Shown here one piece after another: positions 47,301 to 58,607 of a DNA stretch of 64,000 nucleotides (the first letter of the stretch is position 1; every line of letters begins with the position of its first letter). Origin of the DNA: Channa striata (Eukaryota; Chordata; Actinopteri; Anabantiformes; Channidae); contig CM065176.1 in NCBI GenBank assembly GCA_033026295.1, forward strand, positions 9,217,945-9,281,944, written 5' to 3'. A program made the translations under genes and the position numbers. The notes under the pieces are model-generated. The model saw only the letters and a program-made list of their open reading frames with translations. It had not been told where the DNA came from and did no database searches.

Positions 47301-50300
47301 ACAATTCATCCAACAATAATTTCATTAATTACGCCTCTGCTTTTGTGTCGTGTAAATAAAGAATATATTACATGAAGCAAAGGAGATTTCCAGATGTGGT
47401 GACAGTACTTGAACTCAGTGCTCAAGTAAAATGCAAGTATTTACCTTAAAGGGAAACTGCTACAAGTAGAAAGTAAGACACCACTACAAATAAAAGGAAC
47501 TACTTGCTCCAAATTAAACTCACAGTAAAAAGAACCTCCCCAGTTTGACTCTTCCGACCAGCAGTGGCCTTTCTGTGTGGAGTTTGCACGTGCTTCCTGT
47601 GCTTGCAAAGGTTTCCTCCCACAGTCTAAAGACATGCCTGTTAGGTTATTCGGTGACTTTGAGTCGTCTGTAGGTATGAATGTGAGTGTGCATGTTGTCT
47701 TTCTGTGTTGGCCCTGATTTCAGGGTGTACCCTACCTCACCCCCAGTGACAGCTGGGCATAGGCTATTTGACCCTGAACAGGATGAACAGCTTTAAGATA
47801 ATGGATGAATGAGTTTGATTCTCACGATAACAAAAAGCTCAAGTCTGGTCTGAATTAGTTTTACTCATTCTCAAAGGTGCAAATGATGGCAAAATGTCAT
47901 AGTTCATTTATAAAATAAGGCTCTATCTCTGAAAAGGTCACCATAACCCAAAGATGTCTATTTATCCCAATCCATTTAGATTCAATACAGGGACCTTTAA
48001 GCTGTGAGGTAATGCTGCTGCTAACCATTCCACTGCTATGCTGTCCCCAAAGACATCTAGTTTAATACAAAACATTTCATATTCAAAAAGGTATCAGAAG
48101 TTTTGCCAAGAGATCATGTGTGGACAAAGCTAATAAACCTCTGCTTGTTGTGTTACATTTACAAAATGTTGCACAGACTTTCACCAGGGTAGCATTTTTA
48201 TTGTTCTGAAAGAGATAAAGCTTCGAGTAATTTGTTTTTGCAGACAATAAAGGAGCCTGCTTTTTCTCTTGACACAGTTTCTTTCAAAGTTTTATGTTGT
48301 GCAGCTATAAATTAATAAAAATGAAAAACTGCAACATCTTCATTATATCCACTCTCCCCTGACAGGGAAATAAGTGCATACACATTACTCTAACATTACT
48401 CTAGCTGGGAATGGGGGGGGAATGATTTCCAAATTCATATGGGGAACATTACATACACTTCTCATAATCAAAGGGCCACAAACCTAGCAATAGAACATTA
48501 GAGAAAGAATAGGTAAAATATGCAGCAACGGTATAACTTAAATGTATTCCATATAATAAGCTAAATGGATTCCCCTCCCATATCTGCATATCTTTGCTTC
48601 GCTTTTGAACAAAGAACATCAGTAATACACAGCACATCATGCCACGTACATTGCTATTGACTAGACCAATCTTTTATTCTTATCAACAACTGAAACGTCA
48701 ATAACCTGCACCCTATAAGCATTGTTTGTTTATTATTTATTTATTCATTAATAATGGACAGTACACATTAGCCAAGATTGATGTCGGCATCATTGTGCCG
48801 ACCGAACTTTATTCAACAGTACTAAACAACTAAAAACACCTCAGACAAGAAATTATGTCAAAACGTTTTCTGATTTAATCACATCGGTTCCAGAGGGTTG
48901 CAAATTAGGATTTTAAAAACTTTTTTAAACCAACATGCTAACTTTTCCATCTAAAAAACGTGTGTATTGTTGAGCATGTTTCGATTCTGCAGTGTTTTTA
49001 AGTTTCGTGATTGCCACTGATGGGAAGAAGAATAATCCAACTCCTCGGATGTCCAACTGTATCCGGTTACATCACTTGAAATAATTAAATTGATTTACTC
49101 AAATAAAATTTCACCCCTAGGATGTTTATTGCATATCTGATTCCCACTATTAAAGAAACCAAATCCTTTGAATCTTGCCACAGCACCAAATGACATTAGT
49201 CAATCAACCTGCAAATCTACATTAAATATAATTTCTAGATATATTTATAGTCTCTTTAAGAATTATTAACTGTATGTCCTAAACAGACAATTCTGTGCAT
49301 TGTTTTATTTCATATTATTTATTTATATGAAGTTTAAATTTACACTGATTGTATAATCCCTTCTCATATTTCAACATTCCCTCCTTTTTAACTCAAATAA
49401 TCTCCTTAAGCCTTTGTTCAAATTTGATCATATTCAGAATATGATTTCAGCAGGGTTCTATAAAATTTTCAGACCAAATAAATTTAAATGAAACAATTAG
49501 ATTCAATGTCTGAGTTGCACATTCTTTTGCATTTGACAGGTTAAATGTGTTTAAATATCAGTCCAAGAAGTACACTTATTTCCCTTTATTAAATCGTTAC
49601 TGTTAGGAGTGACGATAGAGGGTTGTTCCTTAAAAAAGTGTTTGTTTTCAAGAGTTTTTCAAGTTTGCTGAGTTTATTCCTTAACATGATATAAAAAGCA
49701 TTTTTTGTGGTATATTTGTACATTTGTAATGTGATTCTTCCTGCATTCCAATATGAAATTACTCCTTATTCATGTGAACATTCACGCACACACTGCATGC
49801 GAGGTGTGCACCTGACCCACCCACCGGAGAATTCGACAAGCCCCTAGTTGAAACACTGGCCCTGCGGTCAGGACCACTGTCTTAGCATCTGAGCTGCAGC
49901 CACGTCTGTTTTGCTTTATCCCTTTAAAAACAATATGTGAACAGTTGTTGCGTTAAAGTTTCTGTAAATCTGTGATTTTGCAGGAAGAAGGTGTCAGGTG
50001 ACTATGAAGCCCTGACTGACCGCCTCCAAACTCTTCCAGATCAACTGTCTTATGACATCATGGTGAGTGCTGACAAACACACACGAGTTTCTGTGTGAAT
50101 TTTAATTCATTTTTGTTTCCGACTTTGCCTTCTTTCATGTCCTAATTGCATTGTCACTTCCTTTTTCGCCCCATGAACAGGTGCCGTTTGGCCCTCTTGC
50201 CTTCATGCCTGGGAAGCTGGTGCACACAAACGAGATCACGGCGTTGCTCGGTGACAACTGGTTTGCTAAGTGCTCTGCCAAGCAGGCACAAAAAATTGTC

Positions 50301-53300
50301 CATCACAGGATGAAATGTGAGTCTGTTTTTAAAACAACTTGTTTCCTTTCCTCTTTGAAACAGATGGCTTTGTTTAATTTTAATGTCCTCGCTCCACACT
50401 GCTGTTCGTCAGCCAGCAGAGGGTGGTGGTGCATCAAGTCTGAATAGTCATTGTCTGAACACTGGCGTGGCAAACCACTACAGGATTTTAGAAGAAACTT
50501 AATATCGATGCTATATTATACTGTAATTGTAACAATGCAAGAACTGCAGCGTGTTTTTTTTTTTTTTTTTTTTGTTTCACATGAGGTTAAATGGCTGCGA
50601 GCTGCAGGGCGTGTTATCAGAACTGTGCTTTTGCATTTGCATGTAACAGCTCATGACTGTCACTGCATCTGTTGTCAACATTGTGGTAGAAATTGCAGTG
50701 CAGTGTCATTTGACGAAGGGCAAGAAGAAGAGGAGTGTGGCTATATTTCTTGCTTGTTTTCCCTGCTGCTCATACTAGGCCTGAAAATCTCATATCAAGT
50801 CAAATGGGCCCAAGTAACGATCTCTGATGTGAACATTATTAGAATGTTTAGTGAAGCAGAAATGTGCTTCTACAGCCCATCCGCAGCCGTCTGTCCCCCC
50901 CCACACACACACTCTTCCCCCTTTCCCTCCCATCGCCTGACCCTGCCCACCCCGCTATTACAGAGCTAAGTGCTGTAATACAAACATAGCTGGCTGAAAT
51001 GTGTCAGACAGCGGCTGAGTTGTCAGGCCTTCTGTGTTTGACCTTTCTTCACTTCCAGTTGATGCACTGACTGGAGGGGCTCCCAATCGCCATGGAAACA
51101 AGGGCCTTCTGCTGCTATTAGTAAAAGGGCTTAATTGTTGTGAAGATTTAATGATCCGGAGTAGTATTCAGGGCAGAAGATATTATGAACTGTTTGTGTC
51201 ATCATTTTTCAAAAAATTCCCCCCAACTTCTTTAGGATTTTAACTCTTTCACAGCTGGGCGTCATTGTCTATGTTAAATGCTTTTTTTTTTTTGCAAACA
51301 TCTCTTAGCTGGCAGCCATTTTTTACACAGTAGGTTTTGTCATTCTGCCTGCAATTGTCTCAGTGCCTCTTAAGGATAATGCCCCTTTTTTCCTACAGAT
51401 GTACAGAGTGAACTTGATGCTCTATCCCAAACAATGAAAAACTTTGAAGCCAGAGTTGGGTTTGCAAAGGATTTGGAAACCACCTCTGACGTATGTTGCA
51501 TTATTACAGCTCATTTTGCAAATAAGATGTTGCTTGAGGCATAAATAGGGACACGTAACACATTGACTTTGCTTGTTCTGTAGAGTAAAGACGACTATGT
51601 TGACATCAGAGAAGAAGTCGGAAACAATGGCACTGCTGTCGCCAAAGGTATGTTTGGTCAGCCTTTATTCTTCACTCCTTTTACTTTGGGTCTTGCAAGT
51701 CTTATGAAGACTTTAAACACCAAAATACACCAAATACGAATTAACATTTGGGCTCCTTTCCACTTTGTCTGTTTTTAACAGGAAGGCATAGAGTAGCCCA
51801 CAAACCAAATTCTAAGCCAAAGTTGGATGTGGGGTTTGATACACAAAAGGAAGATGAGGAGAATGAGGGAGACAGCAGAAAAGACATTATGACTGAGGAG
51901 GAGCTGTGGGCTAGACTGGATGAACTTGAGAAACTTGAGGAGCTAGAAGATGAGCAGGACAGGTGCATCTCCTTTTTACAAGACACCTTGAGTGAATGTT
52001 TTTGAGTTCATACATTCATCTTCAGTCTGGCAAGAAAATAAAATTGTCCAATTGATTATTTTTCTCTAGATTATCCGATAATGCAGACATGAATGGTGAG
52101 GACACATCATCTTCGTCCTCAGAGGAGGAGAAAGAGACAGAAGCTGCACCTGCTGTGAATGGGTTGAGTTTAAAGCCGAGCTGGACTTCTACGACTCACA
52201 GCAAAGACCCATCCAGTGGAGACAGGAAAGAGGAGGAAGACGATGAGGAAGAGGAGGGCAACTCTTTGCCCACCATATTTTTCACTCATACAGTCGAACC
52301 CAAGAAGGTAAGAGCGATTTAAAACATTCTATATTTTGTCCTGTTAATTTAAAAATCTTTTTTTTAGTGATGTTTTCATGACCCCCTCCTGCCTCTTATC
52401 TTTTGCTTCAGGTGAGGATAAACACAGGAAAAAACACCACATTGAAGTTCAGCGAAAGGAAAGAGCAGAAGGAACATTCAAAGAGGAAAAAGAAAAACGG
52501 CCACACTAACGGACACTCACATCATGAACTTTACAAAATCACAACACCAGCAGACATTTACAGGTAGAAAAACCACATCAAGGGCTGGGACACGAGTCAA
52601 ACTCTATTACTGTTGAGTCCCTTGGTGACGTTGGCTGATTGTCATTTTTGCCAGGTTGTTTGTGGATGTGAGGAACGGGGAGCCCATCCCCAGGAAGTCC
52701 ATCCTGAAGTCGCGGAGCCGAGAGAACAGCGTGTGCAGCGACACGAGCGAGAGCAGCGCTGCTGACTTCGAGGAGCGTCGGATGGTGTGCCGCAGCTTCA
52801 GCCACGATGAGGCGATGCACAGCGACACCAGTGACGGCATCACAGAGGAGGACAGTCCCACAGCAGTGCCACTGCATCCCACCAGCCGGTTTGAGGTACG
52901 AGACACTTTTCCGTATTCTAGTCTTGAATGTCAGGTGCTGCGTGAAGAACTCTGCAGGGTAAGACGTTACTTTTTACTGTATAACTTTATATTACTACAT
53001 TGTGAGATGATTTATAGAAGGACACCTTTAGGTCTAAGATCTTTTATCAACTATGTAACAAAGCTGCCACAGAAACCTCCCTAATTGTCTGCCATAAGGA
53101 AACACCACGGAAAAATTCTAATCTTTCTTTTTTTTTCAGGCATTTTCAGGGACAGTAATAGAGAAGGACCCAATGCCTACAACTGTCCCCCATTTGACCA
53201 TTTCTCCACCTGCTCTGCCAACCATACCAGAGAGGAAACAGGAGGAAGTGGCGCCCGACGTCGCCCCGCCCGAGCATGCACCGAAAAGGGTGTCAAAGTT

Positions 53301-53328
53301 CAAAGCGGCCAGGATGCAGCAAAAGTGA
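44382..53328 (+). CDS. uri1: Unconventional prefoldin RPB5 interactor 1
   Basis: Eleven coding exons (44382-44453, 45426-45460, 49984-50062, 50181-50316, 51399-51490, 51584-51647, 51782-51962, 52070-52307, 52412-52563, 52655-52895, 53140-53328) join in frame to 492 residues (human about 535). All introns are GT-AG. URI1 is a scaffold of the R2TP/prefoldin-like complex that binds RPB5 and helps assemble RNA polymerases. The alpha-type prefoldin domain covers residues 1 to about 138 and includes MVPFGPLAFMPGKLVHTNEI and LGDNWFAKCSAKQA. Downstream are ELWARLDELEKLEELEDEQD, a Ser/Asp/Glu-rich stretch, IFFTHTVEPKKVRINTGKNT (exons 8-9), a PP1-type SILK motif at 365-368 within RKSILKSRSRENSVCSDTSE, and the conserved C-terminus KRVSKFKAARMQQK. 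The family acidic run is shorter than in human. Only the precise 5' UTR is uncertain. Confidence 0.96.
46560..46830 (-). mobile_element. Possible decayed LINE ORF2 C-terminal fragment
   Basis: Minus-strand translations in shifting frames give PLHSASEWRSMVPLPQK and then VLRWWNDTKLCT ... LLKLSMHLHLF. The pattern (L-x-S-A-S-E, then W-N-x-L-like, then F-K-x-x-L-K-T-H-L-F-like) resembles the region after the reverse transcriptase domain in fish LINEs. Stops and frameshifts make it non-functional. The identification rests on pattern only. Confidence 0.35.
47530..47815 (+). repeat. Fish interspersed repeat copy
   Basis: Contains CCTTTCTGTGTGGAGTTTGC, TCCTCCCACAGTCTAAAGAC, ATGCCTGTTAGG, ATGAATGTGAGTGTGCATG, CAGCTGGGCATAGGC and ends GATAATGGATGAATGA. 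It is the most complete copy of this family in the window. Confidence 0.75.
49795..49912 (-). repeat. tRNA-like repeat, decayed
   Basis: The minus strand reads GTGGCTGCAGCTCAGATGCT, AAGACAGTGGTCCTGACCGC, AGGG, like the head of a tRNA-derived fish repeat (box A-like CAGCTCAGATG). Box B is not convincing. Confidence 0.45.
50554..50573 (+). repeat. Poly(T) run in uri1 intron 4
   Basis: Twenty T residues. Similar runs occur at 57525-57548, 58738-58754, 59479-59500 (A) and 60825-60847 (A). They may be old retroposon tails or slippage tracts. Confidence 0.8.
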
Positions 53329-53926
53329 CAGTTATTAAGCAAATAATCACATTTCACAGTTAAAACTTTTTCTTCTTCTTTTTCTTTTTTAGCTGCCGTG
53401 TCCTTTCTTCAGCAATGCACTGGACATAGTGCAGACCATCCTTCCCTCTCCTTTCTCTCTTTTCTAACCATGCAGGGTTCTGTCATTGAATATGGTTGAT
53501 GTGTGAGAAGAACAAATCAGTGTTGCTTTACTGCACTTAAACATACTACAAACACTGATAACTGTAGTTCTTTTTTTTCTTACCTACTCTTACTGTATAA
53601 GTGACACTTAACATTAGTCCTTCTTTACGTGAGGCTTGTTTAAACCAGTAGTGTCTGTCATGTTTTCTCGTCTGCTGCTCCTCTATTGATCCACGCTGTT
53701 TGCCACTTTAGGGAGGACGCTAGGCTTTGCTACATAGGATGAGTTGCCTTGTTTTGTTTTGAGGGTTTTTTTTTTTTCTCAGATATTGATCCTTGAACAG
53801 AATCAAGTGCCCTCTAGCTCTAATTTCACCTTCTCTTGACCTGCAAAATGAATGTACGTATTCCTTTGTGACAAGCTTTATGTAAAGACAAAAAAAAAAA
53901 AATATCGACGAAAACTTAAAAAGGAA

Positions 53927-53932
53927 AATAAA
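53927..53932 (+). terminator. uri1: uri1 polyadenylation signal
   Basis: AATAAA about 600 nt after the stop codon, followed by TAATTTTGGTT and a T/G-rich stretch. The intervening 3' UTR has several T-runs and no other gene. Confidence 0.6.
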
Positions 53933-56900
53933 TAATTTTGGTTACAAGTGTTGTTTCTACTTCTTACGATGACAGAAAATATCTTTTTTCTGAATGGATC
54001 TTTATTTCATTTGTGTGTTGTTTTCAATGTGACTGAGAAACAGTTGAAGTTTTCTCAGATTGCATACTGCACTGCATAGAAATAGTGGTATAATAATATG
54101 TTTTTGCTCCTGATACCTGGTGTTTCAGTCTTTGAACATCGATCACCAAATACTGACTGAGCTAATATCATCTCCTAAAAATTATTGTTGCTCTAAATGA
54201 ATTTCCTGTTGTGCATTAAACTTTGCTAACGCTAACTAAAGCACCAACGGAAATTGCCACCAAACCCTTTAAGAGAGCAATAAAGCTCTATGTTGTGAAG
54301 CGTACAAAACATAAAATGTCTTAATGTACTAAACAGTATAGTCAAACCAGCCTTAATGCATGTCAAAGAAATTTCCAATATTTGTCAAGGAAAGTGTGAA
54401 CCCAAGAGCGCAGGTCTTCAACGTCCGTGGTCCAGAAAAAGTCTGGTATACACACTGGAATGTGTAATTCTTAGCTGCAGTCAGTGAATGTACAAGAGAT
54501 GAAGGACAACACACACACAACTGCACAGTGTACGGTATATGTGAATAATGAGAAATACCTGTGAGCATTTGATGCCCAATCAAATGCAAAAAGAAAAAAA
54601 CACGAGAAAAATCCGGGCACTATTTTCTGAAAAGCATTTTATCTCCTCTGCCTCCAATTCTTGGGAAAAAGGAAAATGAGATTCTGGATGCAATACCTAA
54701 CACACCTTTCATCAATTATCTGTAACCACTTCTTGTGTTCAGGGTCATGGAGGGACTGGAGTCTGTCCCACCACTCAGTGTGTGAGAGTTAGCCAGTCTA
54801 TCTGAGGACCAACACAGAGAGAATGATTCACACTCACATCTACAGGCAATTTAGAGTCATCAGTGTCACCACTTGGACAGTGGGGAGAAATCAAAGTGCC
54901 CAGGAGAACATGCAAGACTGGGAGTTTGAACTGGGAACCTTCTGGCTATGAGGCAGCAGTGCTAACCATTGCACTGCTGATCTGCTGTATTTAACACGCT
55001 CAATCTCAAGTCATATCTCTAGATGTAAAATCATCACCCTAAAAACAGCCGTCACGTCACACCTTCTGAAAAATGCTTTTAACCTGTAATTTCTACCACC
55101 TTTGTGACTCTCTAAAAATGTAATTAGAAAAGTAAAATGAAGTTAAAACGACCATATTTTCCTGTGAAATGAAATTAATTTCCTTGTAAAATGTAAGAAG
55201 AAGAAAACAACACCACAAATGGAAATACTTTAAAATATATGCTCCTCAAAAGTATTTGTTTAAATATTGTTATTTTCATTATTTTGGTGACAAATAAATG
55301 TCAGCCAGAGTGCTATTATATAAGGAGGAAATAATATTCATTTACTAGTTTGTGTCTTTGTTATACTATTCATATTGAACTGTAACCAGAAAACAGTTAT
55401 CAGTTACCAAAGAAAAAGGAAGATTTTATATTTTCACAAAGTCACAATGGGTGTTTTTATTGATTTTTTTCATATAGTCTCATGTTCTTATACTGTCTCT
55501 CTTGGCCTCTGAGAAATTTCCAATAGTCTGTAAAAGTTTGGAGTCATCATTTCCAGCCACGATGAATATATTCAGAGTCAGAATAAACGCCTTTTCCTCG
55601 CAGGTAACCTAAAAACACTATCTGAACTATATTGTTTTGGACACAATCTAGATTTTTAGTTTGGAAACACATAAACACGTCTGCACTTCATGTCTCCTCC
55701 AAGCAGCTTTAATTAAAGCTGGTGGCTTGCGAGTTGAAAGGCTATCACTCCCATTTTAGTTAAATGGTGGGAGTGTAGGTCTCTGATAAGAAGCTTTTAA
55801 AACAGGTCCTGAGGTGACTCTAACCCCCGCCCCCCCACACACACACACCCGTTCATCAGGATTATTTCTCCAATATGAAAATCCAGGTAGCATGAGACAG
55901 ATTAGGCAATGCTTAACACGCCAGCGTTGTGTTGGTAAGACACCGATCAATGGACTTATGTAGGTTAAGCTGTAAAGGTATATGCTCCAACATAGCAGAA
56001 CTAGGTTTCAAAGAAATCTAGGATACAAACTATGTAATAGGCTACAGCACACATGAGATCTACATTTCAGGGATTAAGAGGGATTTTAAGAGTTGTGTGA
56101 TGAAGAATTCTAGAAGCTATTGTTGTCCAGACAGGTGCTTGGCTTTGAGAGGGGGAAAGGAAGAGTTGCACTTCGCTCCAAATGTCAGGTGAATGGATTA
56201 AACAGCAGTTTCTGCATCTACTTCTCTGCAATTTGAACATTCATTAAAGATCCAAATGTCTTGCACCAGTGTTAGTTGCACTCGTGGCCTTTAAGAGGAA
56301 GCGTTTATTTGCTCCTCACGTGTCCCACCAAGGAAATGCACAAATAAAATCACAGAAAATAAAAAAAAACATCCAGTAATACCTTTATCCTCTCACTTAT
56401 TAACTTCTTTAAAAGTTATTCAGTCCAGTAAATTCAAAATAGCATGCAGATGTTTATTTTTCCTTTTCATGGAACTGAAAAAAACATATTCTAATGTCCG
56501 TTAAATCTCTTAACAAAGGCTAAATTAAAAATCGTTAAAAAGAAGAAAAGTAAAATAACTAGCAATGTGAGCATTTACTCATTTTGCTCATGTGTGCACA
56601 ATCTTCTTATTCAATAACTGACCGATTCAATAATGCTTCAATAATTTGTCATTTCAGCTCTAATTATTATGCCACTTTCCGTGAAAAACACAAAACCCTG
56701 TAGGTGCTTTTAACTTCTAACACAAGAATAATAACTGAATAAAGACCAAATACCTGTAGCAATATTTTGTACATAAACTGCACCAAAGACCTGTTGATGT
56801 GTTGGCATCCTCTGTGTTGAGCTGTACGTTAATAAAACTTATGGTTATATCTGAGAACTTTTTCTCAGAAGATGTTGCTGGAATTCATTCCTTTATTAGA

Positions 56901-57110
56901 AGCGAGGTGGCTGCTCCTCACTTTCCTGAAGGATAATCTACAGTGAAGGTCACAGAAAAGCCTGGTGTAAATAGATGTTACGAGCATCCAATTAAGCTTC
57001 CTTAATAGAGCCATTGACTAACTGAACTGCTGAATCATCGAGCTACAGTCATCCTTTATTCTCTTATTATATGTCAACAAGCTGTTTGAAAAGCATCATA
57101 AGCATCAGCT
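53933..57110. other. Intergenic spacer downstream of uri1
   Basis: AT-rich spacer with no exon I can support. It contains a reversed fish repeat at 54695-54985 and short A-runs. Confidence 0.6.
54695..54985 (-). repeat. Fish interspersed repeat, reverse copy
   Basis: The plus strand shows the complement of the same family: AGGGTCATGGAGGGACTGGA, TTCACACTCACATCTACAGG, CAATTTAGAGTCATCAGTG, GGAGAACATGCAAGACTG, then GGCAGCAGTGCTAACCATTG, the complement of the GGTTAGCACTGCTGCC head. This copy retains the 5' head that others lack. Confidence 0.75.
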
Positions 57111-57683
57111 CATCACGACGCGTCTGCGTACGGACGGAAAAATCTTATGAGTTCTTACCAACTCAGAACTTAACACTTAACGGAAGTTTGGAAAAAAAAG
57201 AACATTAAAGTCCAACACCTGCAGATAATCTCCTTAGCAATTTGACACGCACAACCCCGCATCACACGCAGACGGGCCAGTCCTCCCGCGAGGAAGGAGT
57301 GATGGCGTCTGCGTCCTGGAGACTCCAGAGCGCGTTTTACGCACGGCGCCAGGCTGTTACACTTACACTCCAGCGGCCAGATGAGGGAGACATACGGCTT
57401 CTGCTTCTGGACATGGCGAAGAACCCCGAGTAATTTTGATAAGATTTCATTAGCTCTTTCTTCAACTGGAAATACGACAGAGCGAAGCGCGCTGCTGCCT
57501 TCGTCTGGCGAGAGCGTTTACAGGTTTTTTTTTTTTTTTTTTTTTTTTGAAAGAGGAAACGGCAGTTCGAGGGGAACTCTGCGTCCGACACGGCGTCAGT
57601 CAGTCAGTCAGTGAATCAGTCAGTCACCCGGGTCAACATCACTCTCCACTGAGCCACAGCTGTCACCTCCTCGAACCGGCCAG
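57110..57683 (+). promoter_or_regulatory. CpG-rich promoter and possible non-coding first exon
   Basis: CpG density rises sharply at about 57110-57690. The plus strand has GAACCGGCCAG|GTAAGAGAC with a strong donor at 57684, so a non-coding exon probably ends at 57683. A CAGT-repeat (CAGTCAGTCAGTCAGTGAAT, from about 57597) lies inside it. Synteny after uri1 points to znf536, whose transcript begins with non-coding exons, but no coding sequence in the window confirms that. Confidence 0.4.
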
Positions 57684-58572
57684 GTAAGAGACGAATCACC
57701 GCTTCCGCTAAAGACTTATGTGTAAGAAAAAAAATTAATAAAAAAAAAAAAAAAAAAGTGAGAGAGACTTTAAGTTTGTGACGAGTCGCATTCTGATAGA
57801 CGTGCGTTTCCCGGAGCTGCCACTGTTGGGCATTTCTGGGGTAAGAAAGTAAGTAACGTCGGGGGCTCAAAGGTGAGCGAGAAATAAAGTGAGATATGTT
57901 ATTATAATCATCAGACGACAGAAAAGGTGGTAGATGTGTTTCCTGCCTGTTTATGTATGGATGTGTTCTCATCACGACCTTCTATCACATCATATCACAT
58001 CAAGCCCATGCGTTTTTTTTTTATTTCGTACTGATATGATATTTGGACGTAATTTTGATCCACAAATCCTATAACTCAGTAACATGAAATTACAAGAAAC
58101 AGCAGACGTCATTCAGAATGTGGGGCTCGCAAGTTGCTTGGTTGTGACTGAAAATGAAATATGCAAAGAGTCTTCACACCACAATGTACAATCTGCCTGA
58201 TGTTCATTAAAACAACTGTGCAGTTTTTTGTTTTTTTTTCCAAGTGGCAGTTTTTACTTCTGGAACACGGGTACTGAAGATGCCACGCTTTAGATGTCGT
58301 AACCTTTCTTCTACTGTCACCTGTACAGAGTGGCACAGCTACTTTCAAAGCCACCCTCACCCTCTGCCCCCCATTGCTCCTGTTTCCAAATGCTCTCCTT
58401 TGAAGCGATGATGCCCCATCTGTCATATGTGAGCAAAGAGAGACCATGCTCTGCTCTTCTCAATTACTGAATTCTCCTCATGCCAGCTCCGGTGGGACAG
58501 GAGGAGGAGCAGGTGGATGGCAGTCAGTACGATCAATCAACATGAAATATTCAGCTTTGAATATACACATCA

Positions 58573-58576
<4 letters not shown>

Positions 58577-58606
<30 letters not shown>
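58577..58606 (+). repeat. CTG trinucleotide repeat, 10 units
   Basis: A pure (CTG)10 tract, not in any supported coding exon. Confidence 0.95.

Positions 58607-58607
<1 letters not shown>

Larger units (their letters stand above)
45461..49983 (+). other. uri1: uri1 intron 2 (4.5 kb)
   Basis: The largest uri1 intron. It contains a decayed LINE fragment on the minus strand (about 46560-46830), a fish repeat copy (47530-47815) and a tRNA-like repeat on the minus strand (49795-49912). The rest is AT-rich and featureless. Confidence 0.7.

Noticed and set aside
50451..50969. Open frame of 172 codons after uri1 exon 4
   Set aside because: It contains a poly-Phe from the T20 run and lies entirely in a uri1 intron bounded by good splice sites.
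52896..53139. Read-through of uri1 exon 10 into the following sequence, giving a longer C-terminus
   Set aside because: A GTACGAG donor and a polypyrimidine-CAG acceptor define a 244-bp intron. Splicing restores the conserved EAFSGTVIEK-like junction and the family C-terminus.
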